A DNA stretch of 64,000 bases, taken from positions 1 through 64,000 of the forward strand of contig NZ_JAMPKY010000006.1 in assembly GCF_039962255.1 (NCBI RefSeq), in the 5' to 3' direction. Under the pieces are notes generated by a model, which was not told the DNA's origin, did no database searches, and saw only the letters and a list, made by a program, of their open reading frames with translations. This DNA is from Leptolyngbya subtilissima AS-A7. GTDB lineage: Bacteria; Cyanobacteriota; Cyanobacteriia; Phormidesmidales; Phormidesmidaceae. The position numbers and the translations under genes were made by a program. Each line of letters opens with the position of its first letter. The first letter of the stretch is position 1. Below are positions 8,680-15,993 of the stretch, piece by piece.

Positions 8680-9485
8680 GACTCACTCTGCAACACCAAA
8701 TCCCCCGCTGGCACCGGTGGATCATCCGCCCGCTCGGCCGTGATCAACATCTGCACTGGAGCAGTGCCACAGGCAGCATCGGGCAGCGCCCACTGATTGG
8801 TGTCTTCCGCCGTAGCCGGGTTAAATTCTCCACAAAACACGGGATCGCTGTCGGCCAACGCCCAGAGACGATAGACCTGGTCGTCGTCCAGGGGCGGCAG
8901 ATCGGTGGTGACAATTAGCGCGGTTTGGTCGGCAGGGTTGACCACCAGGCGGGCGTTGGCCTGGGGCTCAGCCTCGGTACCTGCCAGAGCGTAGAGGCGG
9001 TTGGCGGGCTGGCTAAAGCTAGCCACCACGGCTTCGGTTTGGCGCAGGGCCAGGCGCAGGCGCTGATTTTCTTGCAGGGTGAACGCCAGGGCCAGGGCGG
9101 TGGCGGCCCAGCCGCAGGCTAGCCCCACTCGCCCCCAAGGAAAGCGGCGGCGGACGACTGGCGCAGTGCTGGGCAACTGGCTTGGAACGAGTACGTCTGC
9201 GGAAGTTGTAGGCTCAGGCTCAGCGGTCGTGGGCACGGCGATGGGTGCAGCCGCGGCTAGGGCGGCAGCCAGGGTGCGATCGCGCAGGTTTGGCGGCGGC
9301 GCTACTGGCGTTGGCCCAAGGGCAAGGCTGCCCCAGGTGGCTTGCAGGGCAGCCAGTTCAGTCGCCACTTCGGGATATTGCTCGAGCCACTGCTCGACCT
9401 GGGCAGCTTCTTCAGCGGTGAGGTCGTCGAGCACATACCCCGCCAGCAGCGAGCGCCAATTGTCAGGAAGGGGAGGGGAGGTCAT
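8676..9485 (-). CDS. Anti-sigma factor, RskA family
   Basis: The 269-residue membrane protein should bind and hold the ECF sigma factor encoded just upstream. Residues 1-55 form a cytosolic anti-sigma domain (WRSLLAGYVLDDLTAEEA) without the zinc HxxxCxxC motif, so it is of the non-zinc type. A single membrane segment lies at about 117-138. The remainder resembles the periplasmic RskA C-terminal domain, with YRLWALADSDPVFCGEF and QMLITAERADDPPVPAG. The sigma/anti-sigma order and 71-bp gap are typical of an autoregulated pair. In SigK/RskA systems, release involves intramembrane proteolysis, which is known from actinobacteria and only inferred here. It is likely expressed from the sigma gene promoter near 10160-10188. 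Confidence 0.88.
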   Translation of the reverse strand: MTSPPLPDNWRSLLAGYVLDDLTAEEAAQVEQWLEQYPEVATELAALQATWGSLALGPTPVAPPPNLRDRTLAAALAAAAPIAVPTTAEPEPTTSADVLVPSQLPSTAPVVRRRFPWGRVGLACGWAATALALAFTLQENQRLRLALRQTEAVVASFSQPANRLYALAGTEAEPQANARLVVNPADQTALIVTTDLPPLDDDQVYRLWALADSDPVFCGEFNPATAEDTNQWALPDAACGTAPVQMLITAERADDPPVPAGDLVLQSES

Positions 9486-9487
9486 CG

Positions 9488-9554
9488 GTAGACGGGGAGG
9501 GTGAGGGGTAGGGAGTAGATGGGTGAGGGGGCGGGGAATGGATGGGTAGGGAGT
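9488..9554. repeat. Low-complexity G-rich intergenic repeat
   Basis: This tract between the sigma and anti-sigma genes repeats GGGTAGGGAGTAGATGGGTG-like units, the reverse complement of the tract at 8636-8679. Confidence 0.5.
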
Positions 9555-9556
9555 GT

Positions 9557-10114
9557 CTAGTCTTTTTGGTGCTGGAGGAGATCGCGCAGGCGCAGGAGGC
9601 CTTGGCGGCAGCGAGATTTGACGGTGCCTAGGGGAATGCCGAGCTGGGCGGCAATTTCGACTTGGGTGAGGCCTTGAAAATAGGCGATTTCTAGGACTTC
9701 GCGCTCGGTAGGGGGGAGTTGGTCAAGGGCGGCGCGCAGGTGCTGATTTTGCTCGTGCTGGGTGGCGTAGTCGACGGGGTTGGGCGATCGCGCCGAGGCT
9801 TCGCTGATGCGCTGAAACCGCTGCAAAATTACCGCCCGTCCGCTGTTTATCCGCAGGCGATCGAGGGCGCGAGAGCGGGTATTAGTAGCCAGGTAGCTGC
9901 CCACGGTGCCCCGCTCGGCGTCATACTGTCGCCGCTGCCAAAAATTGACGAACACCTCCTGGGTGAGGTCTTCGGCCTCAGCAGGGTTAGACAGCATTTT
10001 GAGGGCCAGGGTATAGACCATCGACGAATAGCGGTCGTAGAGGGCAGCGAGGGCAGCGGTATCACCGGCCCACAGACGGGTAACCAGATCGCGATCGCTA
10101 ACTGGAGAAGACAT
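9557..10114 (-). CDS. ECF-type RNA polymerase sigma factor, SigK-like
   Basis: This sigma-70 family ECF factor has about 185 residues. Region 2 (YDRYSSMVYTLALKML, then EAEDLTQEVFVNFWQR) and region 4 (LPPTEREVLEIAYFQG and LGIPLGTVKSRCRQGLLRLR, the recognition helix) are intact, and regions 1 and 3 are absent as expected. The ATG at 10114 begins a normal region; an upstream ATG at 10144 would add the Pro-rich MPPLPPPDPQ and would leave almost no leader behind the predicted promoter. Neither start has a good ribosome site. The RskA-type anti-sigma gene follows. A CCATCC-N17-CGTATT promoter reading into this gene is repeated on the other strand in front of the ferritin-like gene, indicating autoregulation. 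Confidence 0.92.
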   Translation of the reverse strand: MSSPVSDRDLVTRLWAGDTAALAALYDRYSSMVYTLALKMLSNPAEAEDLTQEVFVNFWQRRQYDAERGTVGSYLATNTRSRALDRLRINSGRAVILQRFQRISEASARSPNPVDYATQHEQNQHLRAALDQLPPTEREVLEIAYFQGLTQVEIAAQLGIPLGTVKSRCRQGLLRLRDLLQHQKD

Positions 10115-10159
10115 CTGGGGGTCGGGGGGCGGCAATGGGGGCATTAACTACACATCAGG

Positions 10160-10188
10160 AATACGACTCAGACCACCCTTATGGATGG
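10160..10188 (-). promoter_or_regulatory. Predicted ECF promoter of the sigma factor gene
   Basis: On the minus strand, CCATCC (10188-10183), 17 nt, then CGTATT (10165-10160). The extended arms GCCATCCATA and AGTCGTATT are identical to those of the divergent promoter at 10255-10282. The motif resembles the CCATCC -35 element reported for mycobacterial SigK. Confidence 0.75.
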
Positions 10189-10254
10189 CCGGGGGAGAAA
10201 CAGATACAAAACACAGTGGATGTGCTGAACTCAAACATCAATCAGGAGCACTTG

Positions 10255-10282
10255 CCATCCATAGATCAAAGCTAGTCGTATT
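10255..10282 (+). promoter_or_regulatory. Predicted ECF promoter of the ferritin-like gene
   Basis: CCATCC at 10255-10260, a 16-nt spacer, then CGTATT at 10277-10282. The 10-base arm GCCATCCATA and the 9-base arm AGTCGTATT match those in front of the sigma gene. Transcription should start near 10289, leaving a leader of about 50 nt. This rules out the GTG at 10283 as start of the downstream gene. Confidence 0.75.
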
Positions 10283-10339
10283 GTGGCGGGTTTGAGCGCA
10301 ATTACGCTCGCCCACGACATTAGCGCAAAGGATACTGCA

Positions 10340-11041
10340 ATGAATCATGATTTCATGTCTGACGATCTAGCTTCCCCCAAAGCAGGGGTTTCTCGTCGTC
10401 GGGTTATGGTTGGCGGCACGATCGCGGGTCTAGTTGGCACCCTCGGTTTCTCTGCCTTAACCAAGAGTGCAGCCCAGGCCGAGAGCCTTAGCGCGCAGAA
10501 CCGCAACAGAGGGGGAATCCGCGGCAGAGCAGCCGCTAACGACGCTGCAATTCTCAATGGGGCTCTCTATTACGAGCATCAGGCTATTTGGGCCTATGGA
10601 GCTGCTGCCGAGGGTCTCAGCGATACCGACGTGGGCAAAGCCGTGCTGGCGATCGCCCTGGCCAACCAGGCCGACCACATGGTTCACCGCGATTTACTCG
10701 TTCAAGTTGTGAGCGACCTGGGCGGCACCCCCGTCATGGCCGAAGATAGCTACGACCTGTCGGCCTATCTGGAGCGGGGCGACGGCGGCCTCGACTCTGA
10801 TGTCAACATCGCCAAGCTGGCCCTGGCCCTCGAAACCGATGCCGCGATCGCCTACGCCAGTGAGGTCGCCCGGCTCAGAACCCCCGATCTGATTACCGCT
10901 GGGGCATCCATTGCCGCTGCTGAAGCAGCTCACGCTACCACCATTCGCGCCGCCTTCATTTCGCTAGGGGTCGAGATTCCCTTCGTGCCTGCCCCCTTTG
11001 TCAGCGCCGACACCCGCGAACAGTGGGTGCTCAAGGTGTGA
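10340..11041 (+). CDS. Tat-exported ferritin-like domain protein
   Basis: The 233-residue product opens with a twin-arginine signal (SRRRVMVGGTIAGLVGTLGF, ending near AQAES), so it should be exported folded to the periplasm. The mature part is all-alpha and ferritin-like, with acidic/His helix motifs ALYYEHQAIWAYGAAAE, ALANQADHMVHRDLL, ALETDAAIAYASEVARL and AAEAAHATTIRAAF. These could bind a di-metal centre, although the ligand set was not established. The ATG at 10340 is preceded by AAAGGA and lies about 50 nt after the predicted ECF promoter. It is divergent from the sigma factor gene and probably a main target of that sigma factor. Handling of iron or peroxide in the envelope is a plausible role, not shown. 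Confidence 0.85.
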   Translation: MNHDFMSDDLASPKAGVSRRRVMVGGTIAGLVGTLGFSALTKSAAQAESLSAQNRNRGGIRGRAAANDAAILNGALYYEHQAIWAYGAAAEGLSDTDVGKAVLAIALANQADHMVHRDLLVQVVSDLGGTPVMAEDSYDLSAYLERGDGGLDSDVNIAKLALALETDAAIAYASEVARLRTPDLITAGASIAAAEAAHATTIRAAFISLGVEIPFVPAPFVSADTREQWVLKV

Positions 11042-11115
11042 GCCACCTGATGGCGCTGTCCAACAGACTTTCCTGAAATCGTCACTATCTGGATCTAAAG
11101 TCACTCCTGACTTTT

Positions 11116-11140
11116 GCCCGGGGCTCCGCCTCGGGCTTTC
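11116..11140 (+). terminator. Rho-independent terminator of the ferritin-like gene
   Basis: GCCCG (11116-11120) pairs with CGGGC (11132-11136), with an inner GGC/GCC extension, followed by TTTCTT. It lies 75 bp past the stop. Confidence 0.7.
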
Positions 11141-11148
11141 TTAATTTT

Positions 11149-11198
11149 GGGTAGCGGGTTAGTAGGTTGAAAAGTTCGAACCTGCTAACCCGCCACCC
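11149..11198. terminator. Long imperfect hairpin between convergent genes
   Basis: The arms 11154-11168 (GCGGGTTAGTAGGTT) and 11179-11193 pair with one mismatch, and flanking GGGT/ACCC extends the stem to about 19 bp around a 10-nt loop. It sits just past the end of the leftward 1232-residue gene. There is no clear T-run, so the terminator role is inferred from position. Confidence 0.55.
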
Positions 11199-11206
11199 AG
11201 TTTTGC

Positions 11207-14200
11207 TCAAGCGGCAGAAATCGCCGCTACCTCAATCGATTGCGCGATCGCCAGCCAGTCACCAGCCGCACTTAAATAACCCACCTCAACCACATAGATG
11301 CGATCCCACTGGGGAATCGGCAGGTACCAGTCTTGGGCAAAGTCGTCGCGGCAGCGCTGCTCCACTACCGCTGGGGGCAACGGCGCTTGGGTGGCCCGAC
11401 CGGTGACATCGTAGAGGCGCAGGGTCATGGTTTCACCGCCATCGGCTTTGGCCCGGTCGCGATCGCCCTCATCGATTTGCCACACCGCGTAGAACCGTCC
11501 CCCATCCTGGTCAATGGATAGGCGAATCCAGCTGGCGGCAGCGGCATCGCCAGCGACCTCTGGCACCGGCTCAGGGCTAGTAGGCACCACTCCAAAGCTG
11601 TCGGGCGAGCTGGGCGGAATGCTGGCTAACGCCGCCACAACCTCGGGCGGCAGCCCCTCCAGCCCAGACAGATCCTCGCTCCCCGCCACCTCCGCTGGGG
11701 GTGGCACATAGTCGCCCGGCTCCACGGGCACCGGCGGCGGCACCGGCATGGGGGCCGGTCGCAGGGGCGGCATTGTTGCAGCAGCGGCAGTACTGTTGCT
11801 TTCCATTGGCAGCGCCATGGGTTCGGCCTCAACGGGAGGGGCATTCCCTAACCGCACCTGGCTGAGCAGTTCTTCCTCCAAGGTGCTGGGCATCGGCTCT
11901 GACACCGTGACCTCGGGGGAAACCGACGCTGGGATATCACCATCGGGAACAGAGCTAGGGGCAGCAGGCGACGAGCTAGGGGCGATCGCGCTGGCATCTT
12001 CGGCGCGATCGGGCAAATCAGCCGCCTCTGCCGCTAAGTCAGGGGGTACATCAAAGCTGCTGGCGATCGTAGTCCCGGCCATTTCCACATCGGCGGAGGG
12101 CAGCCCCTGCACCATCTGCTGTAGCTCCATGGGCACGTCGGGGTCGTAGCCATAGTCTACCGGAGGCGCATATTCAGGCACCACCATTCCAGACCCAGAG
12201 GTGCTGCCAATCCCTAAAGACGCTGGGTCGATAGATACCCCGTCTTCAGGTGGGGCAACATCCACCCCAGGTAGCTCCCAGGTAGAATCGCCGCTATCCA
12301 AGGCAGCGGCCCGATCGAGGCAGGCTTGTCCCTCACTCTGGCGCCCCATCGCTATGAGCGCTTGCCCCTTGCCCAGCTGAGCCGGCACCGACGCTGGGTC
12401 GAGTTCTAGGGCGGTGTCAAAGCAGAAGAGAGCTTCTCCGTAGCGGGTCATGGTGTTGAGCAACCGGCCTTTGCCAATCCAGGCGTCGATAACGCTGGCG
12501 TCGAGCCGCAGCGCTGCGTTAAAGCTATCCATCGCGTCGTCGGCCTGCCCGAGAAGCGCTAGGGCAGTTCCCCGCTCGCCCTGGGCTTGGGCAGCGATGG
12601 CGTTGATGCCTCCGGCTGGTGTCGCGGTAGCGTCGGTCTTGCGGCGCTCTACTTCGGTAGCTTCTACAGCCTGATTGAAATAGATTAGAGCGTTGTCGTA
12701 ACGGCCCTCGCGCATCAGGCGGCGGCCCTCAGCCAGGTCGATGCGGGCCTGCTCTAGTTTGCCGGGCGGCACTGCTCCTAGATATTCGCCGTTGGGCACG
12801 AGTGCGGCCTCGGGGGGCACTCCCTCTACTTCGGGCAGGGGGGTTGGGGGAACCACTGGCCTGTCTGCCGGGGGCTGGCTACTTACCTTAGAAAAATCGA
12901 TATCTGGACCAGGCACGAGACCCAACGCCGGGCCGCGATCGGCGTCGGCCTCTAGGTCATCCTCGTCGTCTTTGCCAAATAGTGACCCCGCAATGCCAAC
13001 CAGCAGAAACAGTGCCGGAATCACGGCCAGCATCCACCAAGCGCTGGGAGGCAAGTTTCGCAGGCGCTGCCAGAAATCACCCAAACCAGTGATGGGACCG
13101 CCGGATTTTCCTGAGCCAGCCCCGTTACTGTTAGACACCAGCTCGCCCTGGTCATTGCGGAGCTCAACCTGGCGATCGCTCCCTCCCACCACCAGCAGCC
13201 CCGCTGGGGTATACCCCAGGGAAGCCGCAGGCTCATCGAGCTGCACCGGTTCCGCCAGCTGCTTGCTTCCATCCGCCGACCACAGCTGGAGGGTGCTGTC
13301 GGCCCCGGCGGTAGCTAGAGTGCTGCCGTCGGGGCTGTAGCCCACAGCGCTCACCTTATCGCCATGGGCTTGAATGGTATTTCCTCTGGGCTGAAGAGTG
13401 GAGCGATCCCAGTTTCGCAGGCTGCCGTCGCCGCCCGTGGTAGTTAAGACCTGGCCATCGGGGCTGCTGGTAATGGTGGTTACGCCCTCGGGGTGGGCGT
13501 TAGCGGTTTGGCCCGCAGCTGTGCCATCCGCATTCCAAACGCCCAGGTTACCGTCGCGGCTGCCCGTAATCAGCGTTTGACCACCTACCGGATAGTGGAG
13601 AGCCTGCACCGGCCCACCGGGGGCAGCAATGGGTTCACCCACACGGGTGCCATCGGCCAGCGACCAGCGCTCTACGGTGCCATCGGCGCTGCCACTAGCC
13701 AAGGTTTGACCGTCAGGGCTGACGGCCAGGGCCAAGATTGGGCCGCCCTGCCCTTCGATCGGCTCGCCGAGCGAGTTGCCAATGCGATCCCACCGGCGCA
13801 GGGTACCATCGGCTCCGCTAGAGACAACGGTTTGGCCATCAGGGCTGACAACTACAGCCGATACAGCCCCTCGATGGGCATCGGCTACCACTGTTTTTGT
13901 AAGATTGCCGTCAGCATCCAGCCATTGCAGCTGGCCGTCTTCAGTGCCGCGCACCATGAACTGGCCATCGGGGGCTAGGGCCACGCCGCCGGGCAGTTTA
14001 TTGGCTCCCACGGTGACATTGGCGCGGGCGGTTTGCTGCGCCTCGGCCACGGCCGCCTGGCCTTCGTCGTTGGTGGCAAAGCCCAAAAATGCCTCTACGG
14101 GCAGGCTCGGCGTACCCTGATAGATGTAGTTGCGGGGTTGGGAATAGGGATAGCGGGGATCGTCGGGTAGGGTGCCATCTAGGCTCACCGGGCGCACGGC

Positions 14201-14905
14201 GTCTTGTCTTAGCACTTCAGAGGCGATCGCATAGCTAATGCCGTCGTTGCCCAGCTCACGCACCACCGCAGCGGTGTCATCCTCGTCTATTTGCACGGCG
14301 TTGTCGCCGGTCTCAAAGGGCTGAGTTTGAAAGATTTCGTAGTCGGCTAGGGCCAAACGGGTAGAGCTTTCAACGGGGCGATCGACAAACCGCAGCGGCA
14401 CATTGGGGCCACCCAGCTGCGACCAGTTGGTGATTTCGCCGCGAAAAATGGCGGCAAACTCATCAAAGGTCAAATCACCTCGAAACGGGTTGTCGCGCCC
14501 CACGATAATGGCAATTTTTTCTCGCGCCACCGGAATTGACGTCAGGCTCGGGTCTTCCTCGTCGTCACTGAGCGATCGCCCCAGAGCCGCCAAGTCCACG
14601 TCGCCGCTCCGCAGCGCCTGGAGCGCCTGATCATCACCACTGGTTGAAGCCACCACATCGGTATTGGGGTAGCGGGCCTCAAAGCCTTCGCCCAGGCTCT
14701 CGTTAATCTCCACCATCGACGGTGATCCCTCGATGGAGAGGGTGGTGCCGGGCGGGACGCTCTCTTGCACGGTGAAAGTTGGTGTGGGTTTCTCAGTCAC
14801 CTGAGCCAGCAGCCGAGGCTCAGACCTGAGCGCATTGATCGGCAGCGCAGCCAGGGCGCTGAGCAGCGCTAGCATGGCCAGAGACGGCTTAGGGAACTGA
14901 TTCAT
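11207..14905 (-). CDS. Multidomain protein: phosphate-type binding domain, seven-blade WD40, TM, TPR, DUF4912
   Basis: This 1232-residue protein starts with a signal-like hydrophobic segment (LAMLALLSALAALPINAL). Residues about 50-300 resemble a PstS-type substrate-binding domain (TLSIEGSPSMVEINESLGEG, later EITNWSQLGGPNVPLRFVDR). About 300-600 contain seven WD40-type repeats (SPDGQTVVSSGADGTLRRWD and similar), enough for one closed propeller. A membrane segment (WWMLAVIPALFLLVGIAG) follows near 645, then TPR-like helices (EGRRLMREGRYDNALIYFNQ), a long Pro/Ser/Glu linker and a C-terminal DUF4912-like domain (GETMTLRLYDVTGRAT). If the membrane segment is real, the binding domain and propeller face the periplasm and the TPR/DUF4912 part the cytoplasm. 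It may be a ligand-sensing scaffold; ligand and partners are unknown. The long open frames on the opposite strand are shadows. Confidence 0.85.
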   Translation of the reverse strand: MNQFPKPSLAMLALLSALAALPINALRSEPRLLAQVTEKPTPTFTVQESVPPGTTLSIEGSPSMVEINESLGEGFEARYPNTDVVASTSGDDQALQALRSGDVDLAALGRSLSDDEEDPSLTSIPVAREKIAIIVGRDNPFRGDLTFDEFAAIFRGEITNWSQLGGPNVPLRFVDRPVESSTRLALADYEIFQTQPFETGDNAVQIDEDDTAAVVRELGNDGISYAIASEVLRQDAVRPVSLDGTLPDDPRYPYSQPRNYIYQGTPSLPVEAFLGFATNDEGQAAVAEAQQTARANVTVGANKLPGGVALAPDGQFMVRGTEDGQLQWLDADGNLTKTVVADAHRGAVSAVVVSPDGQTVVSSGADGTLRRWDRIGNSLGEPIEGQGGPILALAVSPDGQTLASGSADGTVERWSLADGTRVGEPIAAPGGPVQALHYPVGGQTLITGSRDGNLGVWNADGTAAGQTANAHPEGVTTITSSPDGQVLTTTGGDGSLRNWDRSTLQPRGNTIQAHGDKVSAVGYSPDGSTLATAGADSTLQLWSADGSKQLAEPVQLDEPAASLGYTPAGLLVVGGSDRQVELRNDQGELVSNSNGAGSGKSGGPITGLGDFWQRLRNLPPSAWWMLAVIPALFLLVGIAGSLFGKDDEDDLEADADRGPALGLVPGPDIDFSKVSSQPPADRPVVPPTPLPEVEGVPPEAALVPNGEYLGAVPPGKLEQARIDLAEGRRLMREGRYDNALIYFNQAVEATEVERRKTDATATPAGGINAIAAQAQGERGTALALLGQADDAMDSFNAALRLDASVIDAWIGKGRLLNTMTRYGEALFCFDTALELDPASVPAQLGKGQALIAMGRQSEGQACLDRAAALDSGDSTWELPGVDVAPPEDGVSIDPASLGIGSTSGSGMVVPEYAPPVDYGYDPDVPMELQQMVQGLPSADVEMAGTTIASSFDVPPDLAAEAADLPDRAEDASAIAPSSSPAAPSSVPDGDIPASVSPEVTVSEPMPSTLEEELLSQVRLGNAPPVEAEPMALPMESNSTAAAATMPPLRPAPMPVPPPVPVEPGDYVPPPAEVAGSEDLSGLEGLPPEVVAALASIPPSSPDSFGVVPTSPEPVPEVAGDAAAASWIRLSIDQDGGRFYAVWQIDEGDRDRAKADGGETMTLRLYDVTGRATQAPLPPAVVEQRCRDDFAQDWYLPIPQWDRIYVVEVGYLSAAGDWLAIAQSIEVAAISAA

Positions 14906-15042
14906 GGCGGTACCCAGAGGTCAGTAAACGATCTGCTAAAGGATACACGCTAGGGCAGGGGTTGGAAGGATTTTTTGCCGGGCAGGAGAGGGAGGTTGGC
15001 CCATGCAGCGGCTAGAGTAGAGGCACTTCGTTGGGCGTGGCC

Positions 15043-15360
15043 ATGGTCGTTGTTGTTTTTGCTGTGGCGGGTCTGCTTGCCTTTTGCCTGTCGTTCTGGT
15101 TGACTCGACGGCTCCAGCGCCCTCGCCCAGCCGCAGATCAAAAATCGACTGCTGGCTTGCAGGGGCAATCGCTGCCAGCCAAGTCTAGTTCTCCCTCCTT
15201 TCAAAACCCGCCCGCTGGCCCACCAGCGATCGACCTCGATCGCCAAGTGCGCGACCTGCTGGGCCAGGGCAGGCTAATCGATGCCGTTAAACGCGTCAGG
15301 GAGGTGAACGGCTGTAGCCTGGGCGACGCCAAAGCCTATGTCGAGGAGCGGCTGCCCTAA
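15043..15360 (+). CDS. Small membrane-anchored protein with an L7/L12-like C-terminus
   Basis: The 105-residue protein has one N-terminal membrane segment (VVVVFAVAGLLAFCLSFWL), a basic/Pro linker and a 45-residue C-terminal part (LIDAVKRVREVNGCSLGDAK) that resembles the C-terminal fold of ribosomal protein L7/L12. Small cyanobacterial proteins with this arrangement are common and uncharacterised. The ATG at 15043 is chosen because it directly precedes the hydrophobic segment; TTG at 15031 and GTG at 15037 are alternatives. It is divergent from the 1232-residue gene. Confidence 0.65.
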   Translation: MVVVVFAVAGLLAFCLSFWLTRRLQRPRPAADQKSTAGLQGQSLPAKSSSPSFQNPPAGPPAIDLDRQVRDLLGQGRLIDAVKRVREVNGCSLGDAKAYVEERLP

Positions 15361-15401
15361 GCTGGGGCTACCTCTTTAACCAGCGCCAGGGCGAACCACC
15401 C

Positions 15402-15421
15402 TTGCCCTCCTGCTAGGGCAA
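15402..15421 (+). terminator. Hairpin after the L7/L12-like gene
   Basis: TTGCCCT, a 6-nt loop and AGGGCAA form a perfect 7-bp stem 42 bp past the stop. It has no T-run, so it is a weak terminator candidate. Confidence 0.4.
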
Positions 15422-15470
15422 ATCGCGATAAGCTGATAAGGGCTTGATTTTGCTTACCAGCAGGCGACCT

Positions 15471-15926
15471 ATGGCACTACGTGGGATCTTCACCGCTCTT
15501 TTAATCGCGGGCCTTTGGCTAATTAGCGGGGTCGGGCTAACGGCTCAAGCCTTGACTCCCGTTGAAATCAGCGACCTCAGCTACGCCCCCTGCCCCCCCG
15601 ACTACGCCGAGGGCATGGTGGCCGCCGGCTCAATTCAAGAGGCGAAGTGTTTTTTAATTACCGGCAAAGCAATTAACCGCACTGGCAAATCAGTAATTGA
15701 CGCCGACATTTTTGGCCGCATTTTTGACGCCGACGACAATCCCATCATGCAAAACCGAGGGCGATTGGGCGGTATTCCAGAAGTGCCCCCCGGCGAGAGC
15801 CCCTTTGAACTGCGAATTTCCGTGGCCGCCAGCCAGCCCGAGCCGCTCAAACTCAAGCAGTTCAAAGCATCGGGGTTTAGTGCTACCGTGCGGCAGTTTT
15901 CTGAGACTCCCTCGGCGCAACAGTAG
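15471..15926 (+). CDS. Exported protein of unknown function
   Basis: The 151-residue product has a clear signal peptide (MALRGIFTALLIAGLWLISG, cleavage near AQALT). The mature part is predicted beta-rich with two cysteines (YAPCPPDY and EAKCFLIT) that could form a disulfide. The stretch GKAINRTGKSVIDADIFGRI followed by VPPGESPFELRI resembles FxLYD-type extracellular domains, where a conserved NxTG motif is followed by a proline-rich turn. That resemblance is weak. The ATG at 15471 is preferred over the upstream TTG because it starts the signal peptide. It is convergent with the kinase gene. Confidence 0.6.
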   Translation: MALRGIFTALLIAGLWLISGVGLTAQALTPVEISDLSYAPCPPDYAEGMVAAGSIQEAKCFLITGKAINRTGKSVIDADIFGRIFDADDNPIMQNRGRLGGIPEVPPGESPFELRISVAASQPEPLKLKQFKASGFSATVRQFSETPSAQQ

Positions 15927-15993
15927 CCTCTGCTTGACATACCACACTGATTTGGGCTGATCCCGACTTCCCATGGGAATGCGATCGCCCCTG

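Noticed and set aside
11748..13340. Several plus-strand frames of 130-200 codons inside the 1232-residue gene
   Set aside because: They are Ser/Ala/Gly-rich shadows of the repeat and linker codons on the other strand.
12741..13340. A 199-codon plus-strand frame resembling a Ser/Pro-rich protein
   Set aside because: Opposite strand of the TPR/membrane/WD40 part of the large fusion; no start signal or domain.
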